DNA of 64,000 nucleotides from JAWXBR01 sp046595995 (GTDB taxonomy: Bacteria; Bacteroidota; Ignavibacteria; Kapaibacteriales; Kapaibacteriaceae): NCBI GenBank assembly GCA_046595995.1, contig JBKJNB010000140.1:1-64000 (forward strand), read 5' to 3'. Shown here one piece after another: positions 28,024 through 37,044 of this stretch. The position numbers and the translations under genes are program-made. The notes under the pieces were generated by a model. The model did no database searches, had not been told where the DNA came from, and worked only from the letters and a program-made list of their open reading frames with translations. Position 1 is the stretch's first letter, and every line of letters begins with the position of its first letter.

Positions 28024-29181
28024 TTACGAAACGCTGCGCGAGAGCCCCTTCTTAGACCCATCGTAGAGTTCGAACTCGAGTAGACGGCATTCTAGGTCGG
28101 CAGACCAGAACTCGATGCGGCGTTTGGTTTTCAAGCCAATTTCCTTTGCAAGGTTCATGTTGCCAGTGAACACGTAGCCCATGTAGCCCTTGCACTCCTG
28201 CTTCAGGAAGTCGCCTATGTCGTGGTACGTCGTGCGCAACGCTGCTTCGCTCCCCATTCGCAACCCGTATTCTGGGTTAAAGATGATTATTCCAGGGGGC
28301 TCAGGAAGGGGCGTCTGACGGAATTCGCATTGCGAGAAGCGTACAAATGCACCGACTCCGGCGCGTCGTGCGTTTTCGCGAGCGTTTTCGAGAACGGCCT
28401 TATCGTAGTCTGTACATATAATCAGGTCTTTGGGGACGGTTTTTCTACCCGCGCGCGCAGTGTCGCGTAGTGCCGCCCACGTAGCAGCGTCATACCAAAG
28501 CGTGTGCATGAAGCCGAAGTTGGTACGCAGTGAACCCGGGGCAAGTCCGGCTGCCACCATAGCAGCTTCAATGCCCAACGTGCCACTACCGCACATCGGA
28601 TTCACAAATGGCTGTTCGCTCGTCCAGTCCAATGCCATCACAATTGCTGCGGCAAGACTTTCGCGCAGTGGTGCCTTTCCAGGATGAATTCTATATCCAC
28701 GTTCCGAGAGCGGCGTACCAGACGTATCGAGGTATACCATACACGTGTCATCGTGCCAGTACAGAAATACTACTGCCCGGTCGGTTGCTGCGCCGCTGTT
28801 CGGACGTATTCCTTTCTTCTCTCGAATGCGGTCGACGATTGCATCCTTGCATCGAACATTCGCATACTGTGTGTTATCGATACTCGCAGTCTTCACGCTC
28901 GAAACAACTGCTACGTAACCATCAGCCGGAATAATCTCTTCCCACGCAAGGGTCTTCACCGCCTCGTACATCGAGTTCGAGTCGTCTACAGTCCACGACC
29001 CAAGACGCAACAGCACGCGATGCGCTGTGCGAATCCAAAGATTGAGTCGAAGGCAATCAGCGAACGTGCCTTCCATCTCAATTGCCGCCGGGTGTTCATA
29101 GGTAACGTCGTATCCCAACGCCTCTACTTCTTTGCGGAGGTGGGGTTGAATGGCTCGAGCACATGTTAGAAGAATTGTCAT
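28024..29181 (-). CDS. THUMP-domain rRNA guanine-N2 methyltransferase (RlmL/RlmK-N type)
   Basis: A 385-residue protein: N-terminal ferredoxin-like and THUMP RNA-binding domains (about 1-155), then a Rossmann methyltransferase with the SAM motif VNPMCGSGTLGIEAA and the catalytic NPEYG, in place of the common NPPYG. This matches the class I N2-guanine methyltransferases such as the RlmL N-terminal part that modifies 23S rRNA G2445. It has no RlmK half, so a single-domain enzyme. Overlaps argD-like by 4 bases. The octamer is near its end at 28044. Confidence 0.9.
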   Translation of the reverse strand: MTILLTCARAIQPHLRKEVEALGYDVTYEHPAAIEMEGTFADCLRLNLWIRTAHRVLLRLGSWTVDDSNSMYEAVKTLAWEEIIPADGYVAVVSSVKTASIDNTQYANVRCKDAIVDRIREKKGIRPNSGAATDRAVVFLYWHDDTCMVYLDTSGTPLSERGYRIHPGKAPLRESLAAAIVMALDWTSEQPFVNPMCGSGTLGIEAAMVAAGLAPGSLRTNFGFMHTLWYDAATWAALRDTARAGRKTVPKDLIICTDYDKAVLENARENARRAGVGAFVRFSQCEFRQTPLPEPPGIIIFNPEYGLRMGSEAALRTTYHDIGDFLKQECKGYMGYVFTGNMNLAKEIGLKTKRRIEFWSADLECRLLEFELYDGSKKGLSRSVS

Positions 29182-30362
29182 AAGCTCTGCTCCAGTGCGT
29201 ATTCAAGTTCGTCGACGTCCGCACGTTCGATGATGTACGGCGGTAACAGCCGCAACACATTTCCTGAAGTAGCATTTGTTATAATCTTTCGCTTTAGCAG
29301 TCGTTCAACGACCGGAGCGGCTTCGGATGTAAGTACTACACCTTGCATACATCCACTGCCGCGTACTTCGCGGATGTGCTCGGGTCGCCGCAGCATCAGA
29401 GCATTTAGTTGCTCGGTAAGGTAGGCGCCAATGTCAACGACGTGAGCCTGCAAGCCATTCTGCAGTTCTTCGAGCACCACAGATCCTGCAACACAAGCGA
29501 GCGCATTGCCGCCATACGTTGTGCCATGCATCCCCTTCTCGAGCAGCGAAGCGGCTTCCTCTGTGGCGAGTATAGCCCCCAACGGCAAGCCCCCTCCCAA
29601 CGCCTTCGCAACTGTAACGATGTCGGGTTTTATGCCGTAACGCTCGAAGGAAAAAAACGTGCCCGTGCGACCAATACCTGTCTGCACCTCGTCTGCAATA
29701 ATCAAGAAGTCATGTTCTGCTTTGAGTTCGGCGAGTGTGTTCACAAACTCATCGGTTGCCGCTGTTATGCCACCTTCGCCTTGCAAGAACTCGAGTACCA
29801 CACCACATGTCGATGCGTCTACGCGTGCACGCAATGCATCGACATCGTTGTACGGAAGCACTAGGGTATGGGGCAGAAAGGGGCCCATGCCGTCTTTGTG
29901 CAGGGGTTTGTCCATAATAGACAGTGCTCCGTACGTACGACCATGAAAGCCGCCAGAGAAGCCAACGAGGTCATAACGTCCACTGCGTGAGCCATGCCTG
30001 CGCGCCAATTTCAACGCACCTTCCATGCTCTCAGCACCAGAGTTGCTTAAGAACACGCGCGGATATCCGGTGATACTGCGCAACTGCTCGGCAAGCCGCA
30101 CTTGCGGCTCCTGGTAGAAGAAGTTGGATACGTGTGTGTACCGCCGCGCCTGTTCGACAATGGCTGCAACCAGACGAGGGTGTCCGTGCCCCAGGGCATT
30201 TACAGCAATGCCACCAAGAAAATCGAGATACACATCACCGTCCGAAGTGTAGACGCGACAGCCTTCTGCACGCTCGATTTGAAGTGGCAGGCGTTTATAC
30301 GTCTGGAAGAGAACAGACTGTTCGCGTGTGATGAGGTCTGATGTCATGCGTTCGCTCGACAT
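29178..30362 (-). CDS. argD: Acetylornithine-type class III aminotransferase
   Basis: A 394-residue PLP enzyme of the class III fold. The PLP-binding Lys lies in TVAKALGGGLPLG, with the cofactor Asp in IIADEVQTGIGRTG and the dimer segment SNSGAESMEGALKLARRHG. Best fit is acetylornithine/succinyldiaminopimelate transaminase, acting in arginine (and perhaps lysine) synthesis; ornithine aminotransferase is an alternative. No other arg gene is nearby. ATG 30362 is used; GTG 30365 and ATG 30347 are alternatives. A perfect 9-bp hairpin ends one base before the ATG. Confidence 0.8.
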   Translation of the reverse strand: MSSERMTSDLITREQSVLFQTYKRLPLQIERAEGCRVYTSDGDVYLDFLGGIAVNALGHGHPRLVAAIVEQARRYTHVSNFFYQEPQVRLAEQLRSITGYPRVFLSNSGAESMEGALKLARRHGSRSGRYDLVGFSGGFHGRTYGALSIMDKPLHKDGMGPFLPHTLVLPYNDVDALRARVDASTCGVVLEFLQGEGGITAATDEFVNTLAELKAEHDFLIIADEVQTGIGRTGTFFSFERYGIKPDIVTVAKALGGGLPLGAILATEEAASLLEKGMHGTTYGGNALACVAGSVVLEELQNGLQAHVVDIGAYLTEQLNALMLRRPEHIREVRGSGCMQGVVLTSEAAPVVERLLKRKIITNATSGNVLRLLPPYIIERADVDELEYALEQSL

Positions 30363-30363
30363 C

Positions 30364-30390
30364 ACGTCATGTGGTCGTAAAACATGACGT
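30364..30390. repeat. Perfect 9-bp inverted repeat abutting argD start
   Basis: ACGTCATGT (30364-30372) and ACATGACGT (30382-30390) form a perfect 9-bp stem with a 9-base loop. It spans the spacer between the OmpA/PD40 stop and the aminotransferase ATG and ends one base from that ATG. No T-tract follows. Confidence 0.8.
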
Positions 30391-31949
30391 CATTTGATTA
30401 GGATAATGATTTCTACCCGACGGTTCAGCTGTCGCGAAACGTCATCAGTTTTATCAACAACTGGCTTCGTCTCACCATACCCTTTGAGCACAAGTCGATC
30501 GGGTGCAATCTTGCCCGCAGTGAGAAGGCGATCGGCTACAGACTGTGCCCGTGCTTCAGACAGTGCCTGATTTAGCTCAGGCGAACCTCTATCGTCGGTG
30601 TGCCCGCCAATTTCAATCTTGATTGTGGGGTTCTGTTTCAGGAGAACAGCGATGCGGTCAATCTCGGGGTACGACTCGGTGCGAAGCGTTGCAATGCGAT
30701 AGTCAAAAAAGATATTATTTAGTTCCGCAACACTTCCCACTTCGATTGGGACAAGGTAAAGATCGCGCTTGATTTCTGCGTATTCGACGAGTTTGGTTAA
30801 GTCGATGTTGTCGTTTACTGACAAGAATCCGGGAGCAGAAGCGCGGAAGCCATAGTTGTTGCCTGCAGGCAGAACAATTTTATAGGCGCCAGTAACAGGC
30901 GCGCTTCGTGCAATACCAAGCTCTTCGCCTTGAGGTAACAGTTCGTAAAAGATGTCGGCCTCTATTGGTTCACCAGTTTTCTTGTTGAGCACACGACCGG
31001 TAATGAGAACTACCGGACGTGGTCGCATTTTTTCTGGCAGCCGAACACGGAAGATGTCACCTAAGCCGTAGCTGTTGGCCAGTGACACGTAGTAGGCGTC
31101 ACCGCCAGATGCGGGAATCGTGTAGTATAAATCCCAACCGCGCGAATTGATAGCCGGACCGAGATTTTCGGGAGCAGACCACTTTGTCCACGTTGAATCG
31201 AGACGCCGCGTTACATATACGTCGAAGCCCCCGTAGCCACCGTGACCATCGGAAGCGAAATACAACGATGTATTATCGGAAGCGATGAACGGCGTTGCTT
31301 CATGTCCGAACGAATTCACCACGGTGTCAAGACTAACTGGTTCAGACCATGTACTATCTGCGAGTCGCTTAGAGAAGTAGAGATCACGTCCACCGCGGGA
31401 ATCACGTCGCTCCACAGCCATAATGATGGTCTTACCGTCATTCGCTAGCGAGAACTCATGGTGAACATTCAGGTTGTAGTAGTTCTTGATTGTTAGCGGC
31501 TGAGGTGTAGACCAACCATCTGTGGTTCGACGTGATGTTGCAAAGCCCCTTTTTCTGTTCGACGGATTGCTATAGCTGTCGCCCACGATAATGGTATTGC
31601 CATCGGGTGTTATCGAGCACAGATAGTTGTTCCCCCTGTTATTCAGAGGAACGCCAATGTTCTTGGCCACACCCCATGTACCGTCGGGTTGCAGTTCTGA
31701 GTACCAGATGTCCTGACCAAATCCGCCGAAGTTGTCGGGATTGTTGCTTCGACAGAAATACAGTGTATTGCCGTCAGGTGCGATGACAGGTAGAATATCA
31801 TCGTAAACACTGTTTACATTCAACCCGAGGTTCTGCGGGAGACTAGCGGAATCACCGACTGGAGCAGCGCCTTGTGCAGCAGCACTTCCGACTCCGAGGA
31901 GTATGAAGTACGCCACACAAAGCGTTTGTACGATGGAGATGGAATTCAA
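30390..31949 (-). CDS. OmpA-family protein with PD40 beta-propeller
   Basis: A 519-residue exported protein (signal about 1-25, ending SAAAQ). Residues 30-320 hold PD40/WD40-like repeats (DGNTLYFCRSN, DGNTIIVGDS, DNTSLYFASDGHGG); 330-400 resemble a carboxypeptidase-regulatory beta-sandwich. The C-terminal OmpA domain (from about 405) has peptidoglycan-binding GHTDDRGSPELNQALSEARAQ, so it probably anchors to peptidoglycan at the outer membrane. The only plausible start is TTG 31949, overlapping the preceding TGA. The octamer occurs at 31544. Confidence 0.9.
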   Translation of the reverse strand: MNSISIVQTLCVAYFILLGVGSAAAQGAAPVGDSASLPQNLGLNVNSVYDDILPVIAPDGNTLYFCRSNNPDNFGGFGQDIWYSELQPDGTWGVAKNIGVPLNNRGNNYLCSITPDGNTIIVGDSYSNPSNRKRGFATSRRTTDGWSTPQPLTIKNYYNLNVHHEFSLANDGKTIIMAVERRDSRGGRDLYFSKRLADSTWSEPVSLDTVVNSFGHEATPFIASDNTSLYFASDGHGGYGGFDVYVTRRLDSTWTKWSAPENLGPAINSRGWDLYYTIPASGGDAYYVSLANSYGLGDIFRVRLPEKMRPRPVVLITGRVLNKKTGEPIEADIFYELLPQGEELGIARSAPVTGAYKIVLPAGNNYGFRASAPGFLSVNDNIDLTKLVEYAEIKRDLYLVPIEVGSVAELNNIFFDYRIATLRTESYPEIDRIAVLLKQNPTIKIEIGGHTDDRGSPELNQALSEARAQSVADRLLTAGKIAPDRLVLKGYGETKPVVDKTDDVSRQLNRRVEIIILIK

Positions 31950-32569
31950 TGTTTGTGTTCGATCGTCATTTCAATCTTCTCCAGCGGGTTATCGCCAGCG
32001 TCACGAGGCGAAGCCACAATTGCGTCTGCAACTTCCATACCGCTAACGACTTCACCAAAGCCTGTGTACTGATTGTCCAAAAATGTTGGACTTCCAACGC
32101 AGATGAAGAACTGTCCGCTATAGCTGTTTGGGTCGTTTGTACGAGCAGCCGAAATAACGCCACGTACGTGCGATTTCTTGTTGAACTCTGCCTTCACAAG
32201 GTCTTTGTGCCCACCCGAACCCCAGCTTGAGCGCGCGCCTGCTTTGCTGTTTGGGTCACCGCCCTGAATCATGAAGCCTGGAATAACACGGTGGAACGCG
32301 GTACCGTTATAGTGTCCTTCGTGTACACGCGCGTCAAAGTGAGCAGCATGAAGAGGGGCAATGTCAGGCCATAGTTTGATAACAATCTTGCCGAGATCTT
32401 TGTTGCCTTGTTTTACACTGATTACGTATTCGTAGGTCTGCGTTGCTGGATGCGTCGTTGCAGTTGTAGACATAGTACCCTTCGTTGTTGAGGCCTTCTG
32501 AGCAGAACAGGTCGCGAGGAGCATAACGCTCATTACGGACAGAAGTGCGGTCGAGAAAAGTGTTTTCAT
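31946..32569 (-). CDS. Cyclophilin-type peptidyl-prolyl isomerase lipoprotein
   Basis: A 207-residue protein with a lipoprotein-like signal (LLATC, Cys21; Thr at -1 is unusual). The cyclophilin domain has FHRVIPGFMIQGGDPN, and SYSGQFFICVG with the active-site region intact. It accelerates prolyl isomerisation of periplasmic proteins. It lies directly downstream of the UppP-cyclophilin fusion, giving two adjacent PPIase domains of different sequence. The gene after it overlaps by 4 bases. Confidence 0.93.
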   Translation of the reverse strand: MKTLFSTALLSVMSVMLLATCSAQKASTTKGTMSTTATTHPATQTYEYVISVKQGNKDLGKIVIKLWPDIAPLHAAHFDARVHEGHYNGTAFHRVIPGFMIQGGDPNSKAGARSSWGSGGHKDLVKAEFNKKSHVRGVISAARTNDPNSYSGQFFICVGSPTFLDNQYTGFGEVVSGMEVADAIVASPRDAGDNPLEKIEMTIEHKH

Positions 32570-32590
32570 TGGAATGCTTGCTTGTAAAAT

Positions 32591-34093
32591 TTATAATGTT
32601 TGGATAGTAATGCCTTTTAGTACAATCGGCTTTTTCGGAGCACCGTCAGTGTCACCCAGCGGACCAGGCTCTACTTCTGCCTTGCCGATAGCCTCGAGCG
32701 CTTCGAAGCCCTCTATGACGCGTCCAAAGATGGCGTATTGGTGAGGCAAGGAAGCAGCCCCTTCCAAGCAAATGAAAAATTGACTGGTTGCTGAGTTAGC
32801 CGCAGTCTTTCGTCCGGTAGCTAATACTGTCGCCATCGCAACTACACCTTTCTGATACCCAACAAGCGCAGAGGGCGCGGTCGCGTCGAGTTCGTCTAAT
32901 AAGGGCTTGCCATCTGCTGTTACTCCGCCCTTGCCCCACTCAGTTCGTGCGTTTGGGTCCTTAGTCAGGGGGTCACCTGTTTGGACAACAAAGCCTTTCG
33001 CCACGCGATGGAACAACACGCCGTTATACTGCCTGCGCTGTGCCAACGCCACAAAATTCGCAACAGTTTTGGGAGCATCAACACCGAACAGGCCAATTAT
33101 TATTATTCCTTTCGACGTTTTGAGCGTCGCAACGTGGGTAATAATGGCGGTATCTGTGGCTACAGGCGAGGTTTCAAGCGGCACAGAGACGGTTACGGGT
33201 GTAGAATCAAGGCGCTCAGAAATAATGTTCTTGTCAGCTCCAGAACCGTCTTTTGAGGGCGTACAGGCCGTGAGAAGCAGTACAAGACCAAGACCGATAC
33301 GGTAAACAACGAAGGGCATGAGTGACTTGTGTTTGAGATAACTCATGAGAAAAGCAATCGACAAGTAGCCAGTAATACCTGCTGCGATGGCTGCGGCAAG
33401 AACTTGGATGCCCCCTACCTCCCAAGACAGATGCCCCACCTCCTGCGCGAACTCGAGTACGCCAGCAGCAAAGATTGCAGGCAACGAGAGCAAGAAGGAA
33501 AAGCGTGCGGCATCAGACCGAGTAAGACCCCTAAAGAGTCCTGCCATAATCGTGGTGCCGCTTCTCGAAGAACCAGGAATAAGGGCAAGTACTTGGGCGA
33601 GGCCAATAACAACTGCATCGCCAATGTTCATTTGTTCGGTTGTGCGCTTGAATGAAGACAACCGGTCTGCCAGTGCAAGGAGTATGGCAACGACAATCAG
33701 GCTCGTTCCGATAACACTTAGATTCTTCGTAAACGTTCCTTCAAGAAAATCCTTGGCGAGGAACCCCACAACAACGATTGGTACGGTGCCTATAATAACA
33801 AGCCATGCAAGGCGCGATGGTGCAGATTGCTCGCGTAGAGCACGACGTGCGGCAAAGTTCTCGCTGAAGAACGCCGTCCCCATCGACACGATGTCACGGT
33901 AGAAATAGATAACAACCGCTGCAAGTGTTCCCAGCTGAATTGTGGCCATGAACGCAGTCCACGCATTCGGATTCTGCGGATCTACGACACCCAGCCAAGC
34001 GGCTGCAATTGTTAGGTGTGCGGTGCTTGATATCGGGATGAACTCTGTGAGTCCCTGTATAACACCAAGCAAAATGGCGGTTAGTAAGGTCAT
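32591..34093 (-). CDS. UppP (undecaprenyl-diphosphatase) fused to cyclophilin through an internal lipobox
   Basis: A 500-residue fusion. Residues 1-273 are a complete UppP: LTEFIPISSTAHL (15-27) with Glu17 and His26, and PGSSRSGTT (173-181) with Arg177, up to the last helix (PFVVYRIGLGLVLLL). This matches the usual 273-residue length. The helix runs straight into LTAC (274-277), a perfect lipobox, then a linker and a cyclophilin domain (about 320-500: FHRVAKGFVVQTGDP, SQFFICLEGA). UppP recycles undecaprenyl-PP; the isomerase would be periplasmic. ATG 34093 is 4 bases after polA; a longer frame would run into polA. Possibly cleaved by signal peptidase II; see findings. Confidence 0.9.
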   Translation of the reverse strand: MTLLTAILLGVIQGLTEFIPISSTAHLTIAAAWLGVVDPQNPNAWTAFMATIQLGTLAAVVIYFYRDIVSMGTAFFSENFAARRALREQSAPSRLAWLVIIGTVPIVVVGFLAKDFLEGTFTKNLSVIGTSLIVVAILLALADRLSSFKRTTEQMNIGDAVVIGLAQVLALIPGSSRSGTTIMAGLFRGLTRSDAARFSFLLSLPAIFAAGVLEFAQEVGHLSWEVGGIQVLAAAIAAGITGYLSIAFLMSYLKHKSLMPFVVYRIGLGLVLLLTACTPSKDGSGADKNIISERLDSTPVTVSVPLETSPVATDTAIITHVATLKTSKGIIIIGLFGVDAPKTVANFVALAQRRQYNGVLFHRVAKGFVVQTGDPLTKDPNARTEWGKGGVTADGKPLLDELDATAPSALVGYQKGVVAMATVLATGRKTAANSATSQFFICLEGAASLPHQYAIFGRVIEGFEALEAIGKAEVEPGPLGDTDGAPKKPIVLKGITIQTL

Positions 34094-34097
34094 GTGT

Positions 34098-36938
34098 TTA
34101 GTGCGCCTCGTACCATGATGCGCCGATACCGGTTTCAACGATCACAGGAACGTTGTTTAAAGGGAGAGCTTGCTCCATTCCTTCTTTTACGACTGACGTC
34201 AGCTCTTCTGCCTCATCGTCGTACACTTCGAAGACAAGTTCGTCATGCACCTGCAGCATCATCAGCGAACGTAGGTTTCGTTTCTGCATGTCGGCATGAA
34301 TGCGAATCATGGCGAGTTTCAACATATCGGCAGCTGTGCCTTGAATGGGCATGTTGATACAGGCACGTTCGGCAGCCGTTCGCAAACCGCGATTCGCAGA
34401 ATTGATGAGTGGGAAGAATCGCCGGCGTCCCAACAGAGTCGATGCGTACCCGCGCTGACGGGTAAGTGCAATGGTGTCTTCGATGTACTGCTTAATTCCT
34501 GCGTACTTCTCGAAGTAGTTGTCGATAATCTTAGCGCCTTCTGCGCGATGAATACCTAAGCGCTGCGCGAGTCCGAACGCACCGAGTCCGTACATAATCC
34601 CAAAGTTTACAGTCTTGGCAACACGTCTATGCTCTGATGTCACAGCATCGATTGATACGTCGTGGAGAATTGCTGCGGTCGCTGTGTGAATGTCCTCACC
34701 ACTCTTGAAGGCCGCCACGAGGTTCGGGTCCTGCGAGATTGCCGCCATAATGCGCAGCTCTATCTGTGAGTAGTCTGCAGAAAGGATCTTTGCGTTTGGT
34801 GTTTGCGGCACAAAGGCCTTACGTATGCGCAGACCAAGCTCGCTGCGAATAGGAATGTTCTGAAGATTAGGGTCGGTAGATGAGAGACGTCCAGTTGCAG
34901 CAACCGTCTGATTATACGTCGTGTGTACGCGCCCTGTTCGCGGGTTGATGAGCTTCGGCAAAGACTCGACGTAGGTCGAGCGCAGTTTTTCGACCTGACG
35001 GTAATCGAGGATTAGCTGTGCAATCGGAAACGACTCAGACAGCTCGGTAAGAACACTCGAGTCTGTTGAGAATCCCGTCTTCGTTTTCTTCGATGTCGGT
35101 AGCATCAGTTTCTCGAACAACACTTCGCCCAACTGTTTGTTCGACGCAATATTGAATTCCTGTCCGGCCTCGGCCCATATCGCTTTCTCTAAGCGCGCTG
35201 CTTCTGTACGCATGAAATCGCCGAGATCGCTCAGTGCAGATTGTTCAATGCGCACACCGTTAAACTCCATTGTCACCAGCACAGGCACGAGTGGAAACTC
35301 AATGGTGTTTGCCAAATCGGTAATGCCGTGCTCTTCTAGCTTAACACGAAGGATGTTCGAGAGTTTCAACGCAACGTCGGCGTCTTCAGCCGCGTACTCC
35401 GTTAGCTGAGCAAGGTCGACTTCGCGCATCGATCGCTGTGTCGACTTCTTCTCACCAATCAATGCAGTAATCGGTACGGGTGCATAATTCAACCACCGCG
35501 CAGCAAGAGCATCGAGTCCGTGTGACTTATCCGGATCGAGCAGATAACTCGCCAGCATCGTGTCGAAAACAATTGGTGCAACATCGATTCCGTATCGCTT
35601 CAGAATAAGCGAATCAAATTTTATGTTCTGACCAATCTTACCCACTGAAGGGTCTTCGAAAAGGGGCTTGATCGCAAGCATTACATCGGCAACAGGCAGC
35701 AGCTCTTTATCAGCACGATGGTCGGTATCAAACAGCGACGATGCCGGATCGACATCTGTGTCATCGACGGCCACAAAAAACGCAGTGCCTTCGCTGTTGC
35801 TAAGTGATACACCAACGATGTGACATGACATGCAGTCAAGCGATGTTGTCTCGAGATCGATCGACAGTATCGAAGACCCCTCGAGCCCCTTAACCATATC
35901 GTCGAGTCCGCCCTGCGTATGCACGAGCGTGTATGTGTGCGGCACGTCGCTAACCGTAAGCAATGGCGGTACGTCGCCAGGGTCGTTGCCCTCTGCAAAC
36001 ACACCAGAAGATTGCTCAGACGATGCGCCGTTTGCGCCCGCGCCGTCGCCGGATGCGCCGTCACCGGACATTGCTGCAAATCGTTTGCGCAGTGTGTGAA
36101 AGCCCAGCTCGCCGCAGAACGCGTCGAGTGCAGAATAGTCAACTGGTTTACGAACGAGAAAGAGGCGCTTTGCATCGACTGGCACGTCGAGATCCATGGT
36201 TACCAGCTTCTTCGACAGGAATGCCATATCGCGCGCGACTTCAAATTTAGTTCGCAGCGATTCTCGTTCAATCTCGTGTAAGTGGTCGTAAAGATTTTCA
36301 ACCGAGCCATACTTCTCTATTAGAGGTATTGCAGTTTTCTCTCCAACACCTTTAACACCTGGTACGTTATCAGAGGCGTCACCAATAAGTGCGAGAACAT
36401 CTACGACGTGTTGGGGTCCGACGCCAAATTTCTCTTTGACTTTTACAGCATCGTAAATCGAATACTCACCAACGTCGCGTCCGGGACGTAGAATCTGAAC
36501 CTTCTCGTTCACGAGCTGGAAGTAGTCTTTGTCCGACGTAACACACAGCACATCATGTCCGTCGTCCGATTCTCGTTTTGCAATCGTTCCTATCACATCG
36601 TCAGCTTCGTACCCTGGCATTTCCACGCATTCCATGCCCAACAATCCGATCATGGTCTTGATACGAGCAAGCTGCGGCACAAGATCGTCTGGGAAGGCGT
36701 CACGATTCGCCTTGTACTTCTCATACATCACATGGCGAAACGTGGGCCCGGGTGTATCGAAAACGACGGCAATTGCTTCAGGGGCATGACGCTCCAGTAG
36801 CAGCAGCAGAATGTTCGCGAATGCAAAGACGGCAAAGGAGGGTTCTCCCGAAGGAGAAGCCATTCCGGTTTTCGATAGGCCGTGATAGGCACGGAAAACC
36901 AGCGACATACCGTCGATAAGGATCAGAGGATGGGTCAT
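34098..36938 (-). CDS. polA: DNA polymerase I
   Basis: A 946-residue PolA with all three activities. The 5'-3' exonuclease lies at 1-290. The 3'-5' proofreading domain keeps its acidic residues (SIDLETTS, GQNIKFD, YAAEDADVAL). The polymerase has motif A DYSQIELRIMAA, motif B RRVAKTVNFGIMYGLG and motif C LQVHDELVFEV. It serves repair and Okazaki fragment maturation. ATG 36938 (MTHPLILIDG) is chosen; the longer in-frame reading to 37058 is only translation of the 12-bp upstream repeat. It heads the ten-gene leftward run. The octamer occurs at 35661 and 35884. Confidence 0.96.
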   Translation of the reverse strand: MTHPLILIDGMSLVFRAYHGLSKTGMASPSGEPSFAVFAFANILLLLLERHAPEAIAVVFDTPGPTFRHVMYEKYKANRDAFPDDLVPQLARIKTMIGLLGMECVEMPGYEADDVIGTIAKRESDDGHDVLCVTSDKDYFQLVNEKVQILRPGRDVGEYSIYDAVKVKEKFGVGPQHVVDVLALIGDASDNVPGVKGVGEKTAIPLIEKYGSVENLYDHLHEIERESLRTKFEVARDMAFLSKKLVTMDLDVPVDAKRLFLVRKPVDYSALDAFCGELGFHTLRKRFAAMSGDGASGDGAGANGASSEQSSGVFAEGNDPGDVPPLLTVSDVPHTYTLVHTQGGLDDMVKGLEGSSILSIDLETTSLDCMSCHIVGVSLSNSEGTAFFVAVDDTDVDPASSLFDTDHRADKELLPVADVMLAIKPLFEDPSVGKIGQNIKFDSLILKRYGIDVAPIVFDTMLASYLLDPDKSHGLDALAARWLNYAPVPITALIGEKKSTQRSMREVDLAQLTEYAAEDADVALKLSNILRVKLEEHGITDLANTIEFPLVPVLVTMEFNGVRIEQSALSDLGDFMRTEAARLEKAIWAEAGQEFNIASNKQLGEVLFEKLMLPTSKKTKTGFSTDSSVLTELSESFPIAQLILDYRQVEKLRSTYVESLPKLINPRTGRVHTTYNQTVAATGRLSSTDPNLQNIPIRSELGLRIRKAFVPQTPNAKILSADYSQIELRIMAAISQDPNLVAAFKSGEDIHTATAAILHDVSIDAVTSEHRRVAKTVNFGIMYGLGAFGLAQRLGIHRAEGAKIIDNYFEKYAGIKQYIEDTIALTRQRGYASTLLGRRRFFPLINSANRGLRTAAERACINMPIQGTAADMLKLAMIRIHADMQKRNLRSLMMLQVHDELVFEVYDDEAEELTSVVKEGMEQALPLNNVPVIVETGIGASWYEAH

Positions 36939-36972
36939 TACTCGAACCAAAGATACGGACCGTATTATTGCC

Positions 36973-37032
36973 GTTCGTTCCGCTGTTCGTTCCGCCGTTC
37001 GTTCCGCCGTTCGTTCCGCTATTCGTTCCACT
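36973..37032. repeat. 12-bp tandem repeat, five copies, in polA-terC divergent spacer
   Basis: Five head-to-tail units of GTTCGTTCCGCY occupy 36973-37032 (the fifth has ATTCGTTCCACT). They fill most of the 106 bases between the divergent polA and terC starts, where promoters must lie. The repeat is in no plausible coding frame. Confidence 0.95.
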
Positions 37033-37044
37033 GTAAACATCCGC

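Noticed and set aside
36973..37032. Repeat considered as CRISPR or as coding for an N-terminal polA extension
   Set aside because: Units are adjacent with no spacers, and the extension would be a low-complexity repeat preceding a conserved PolA start.
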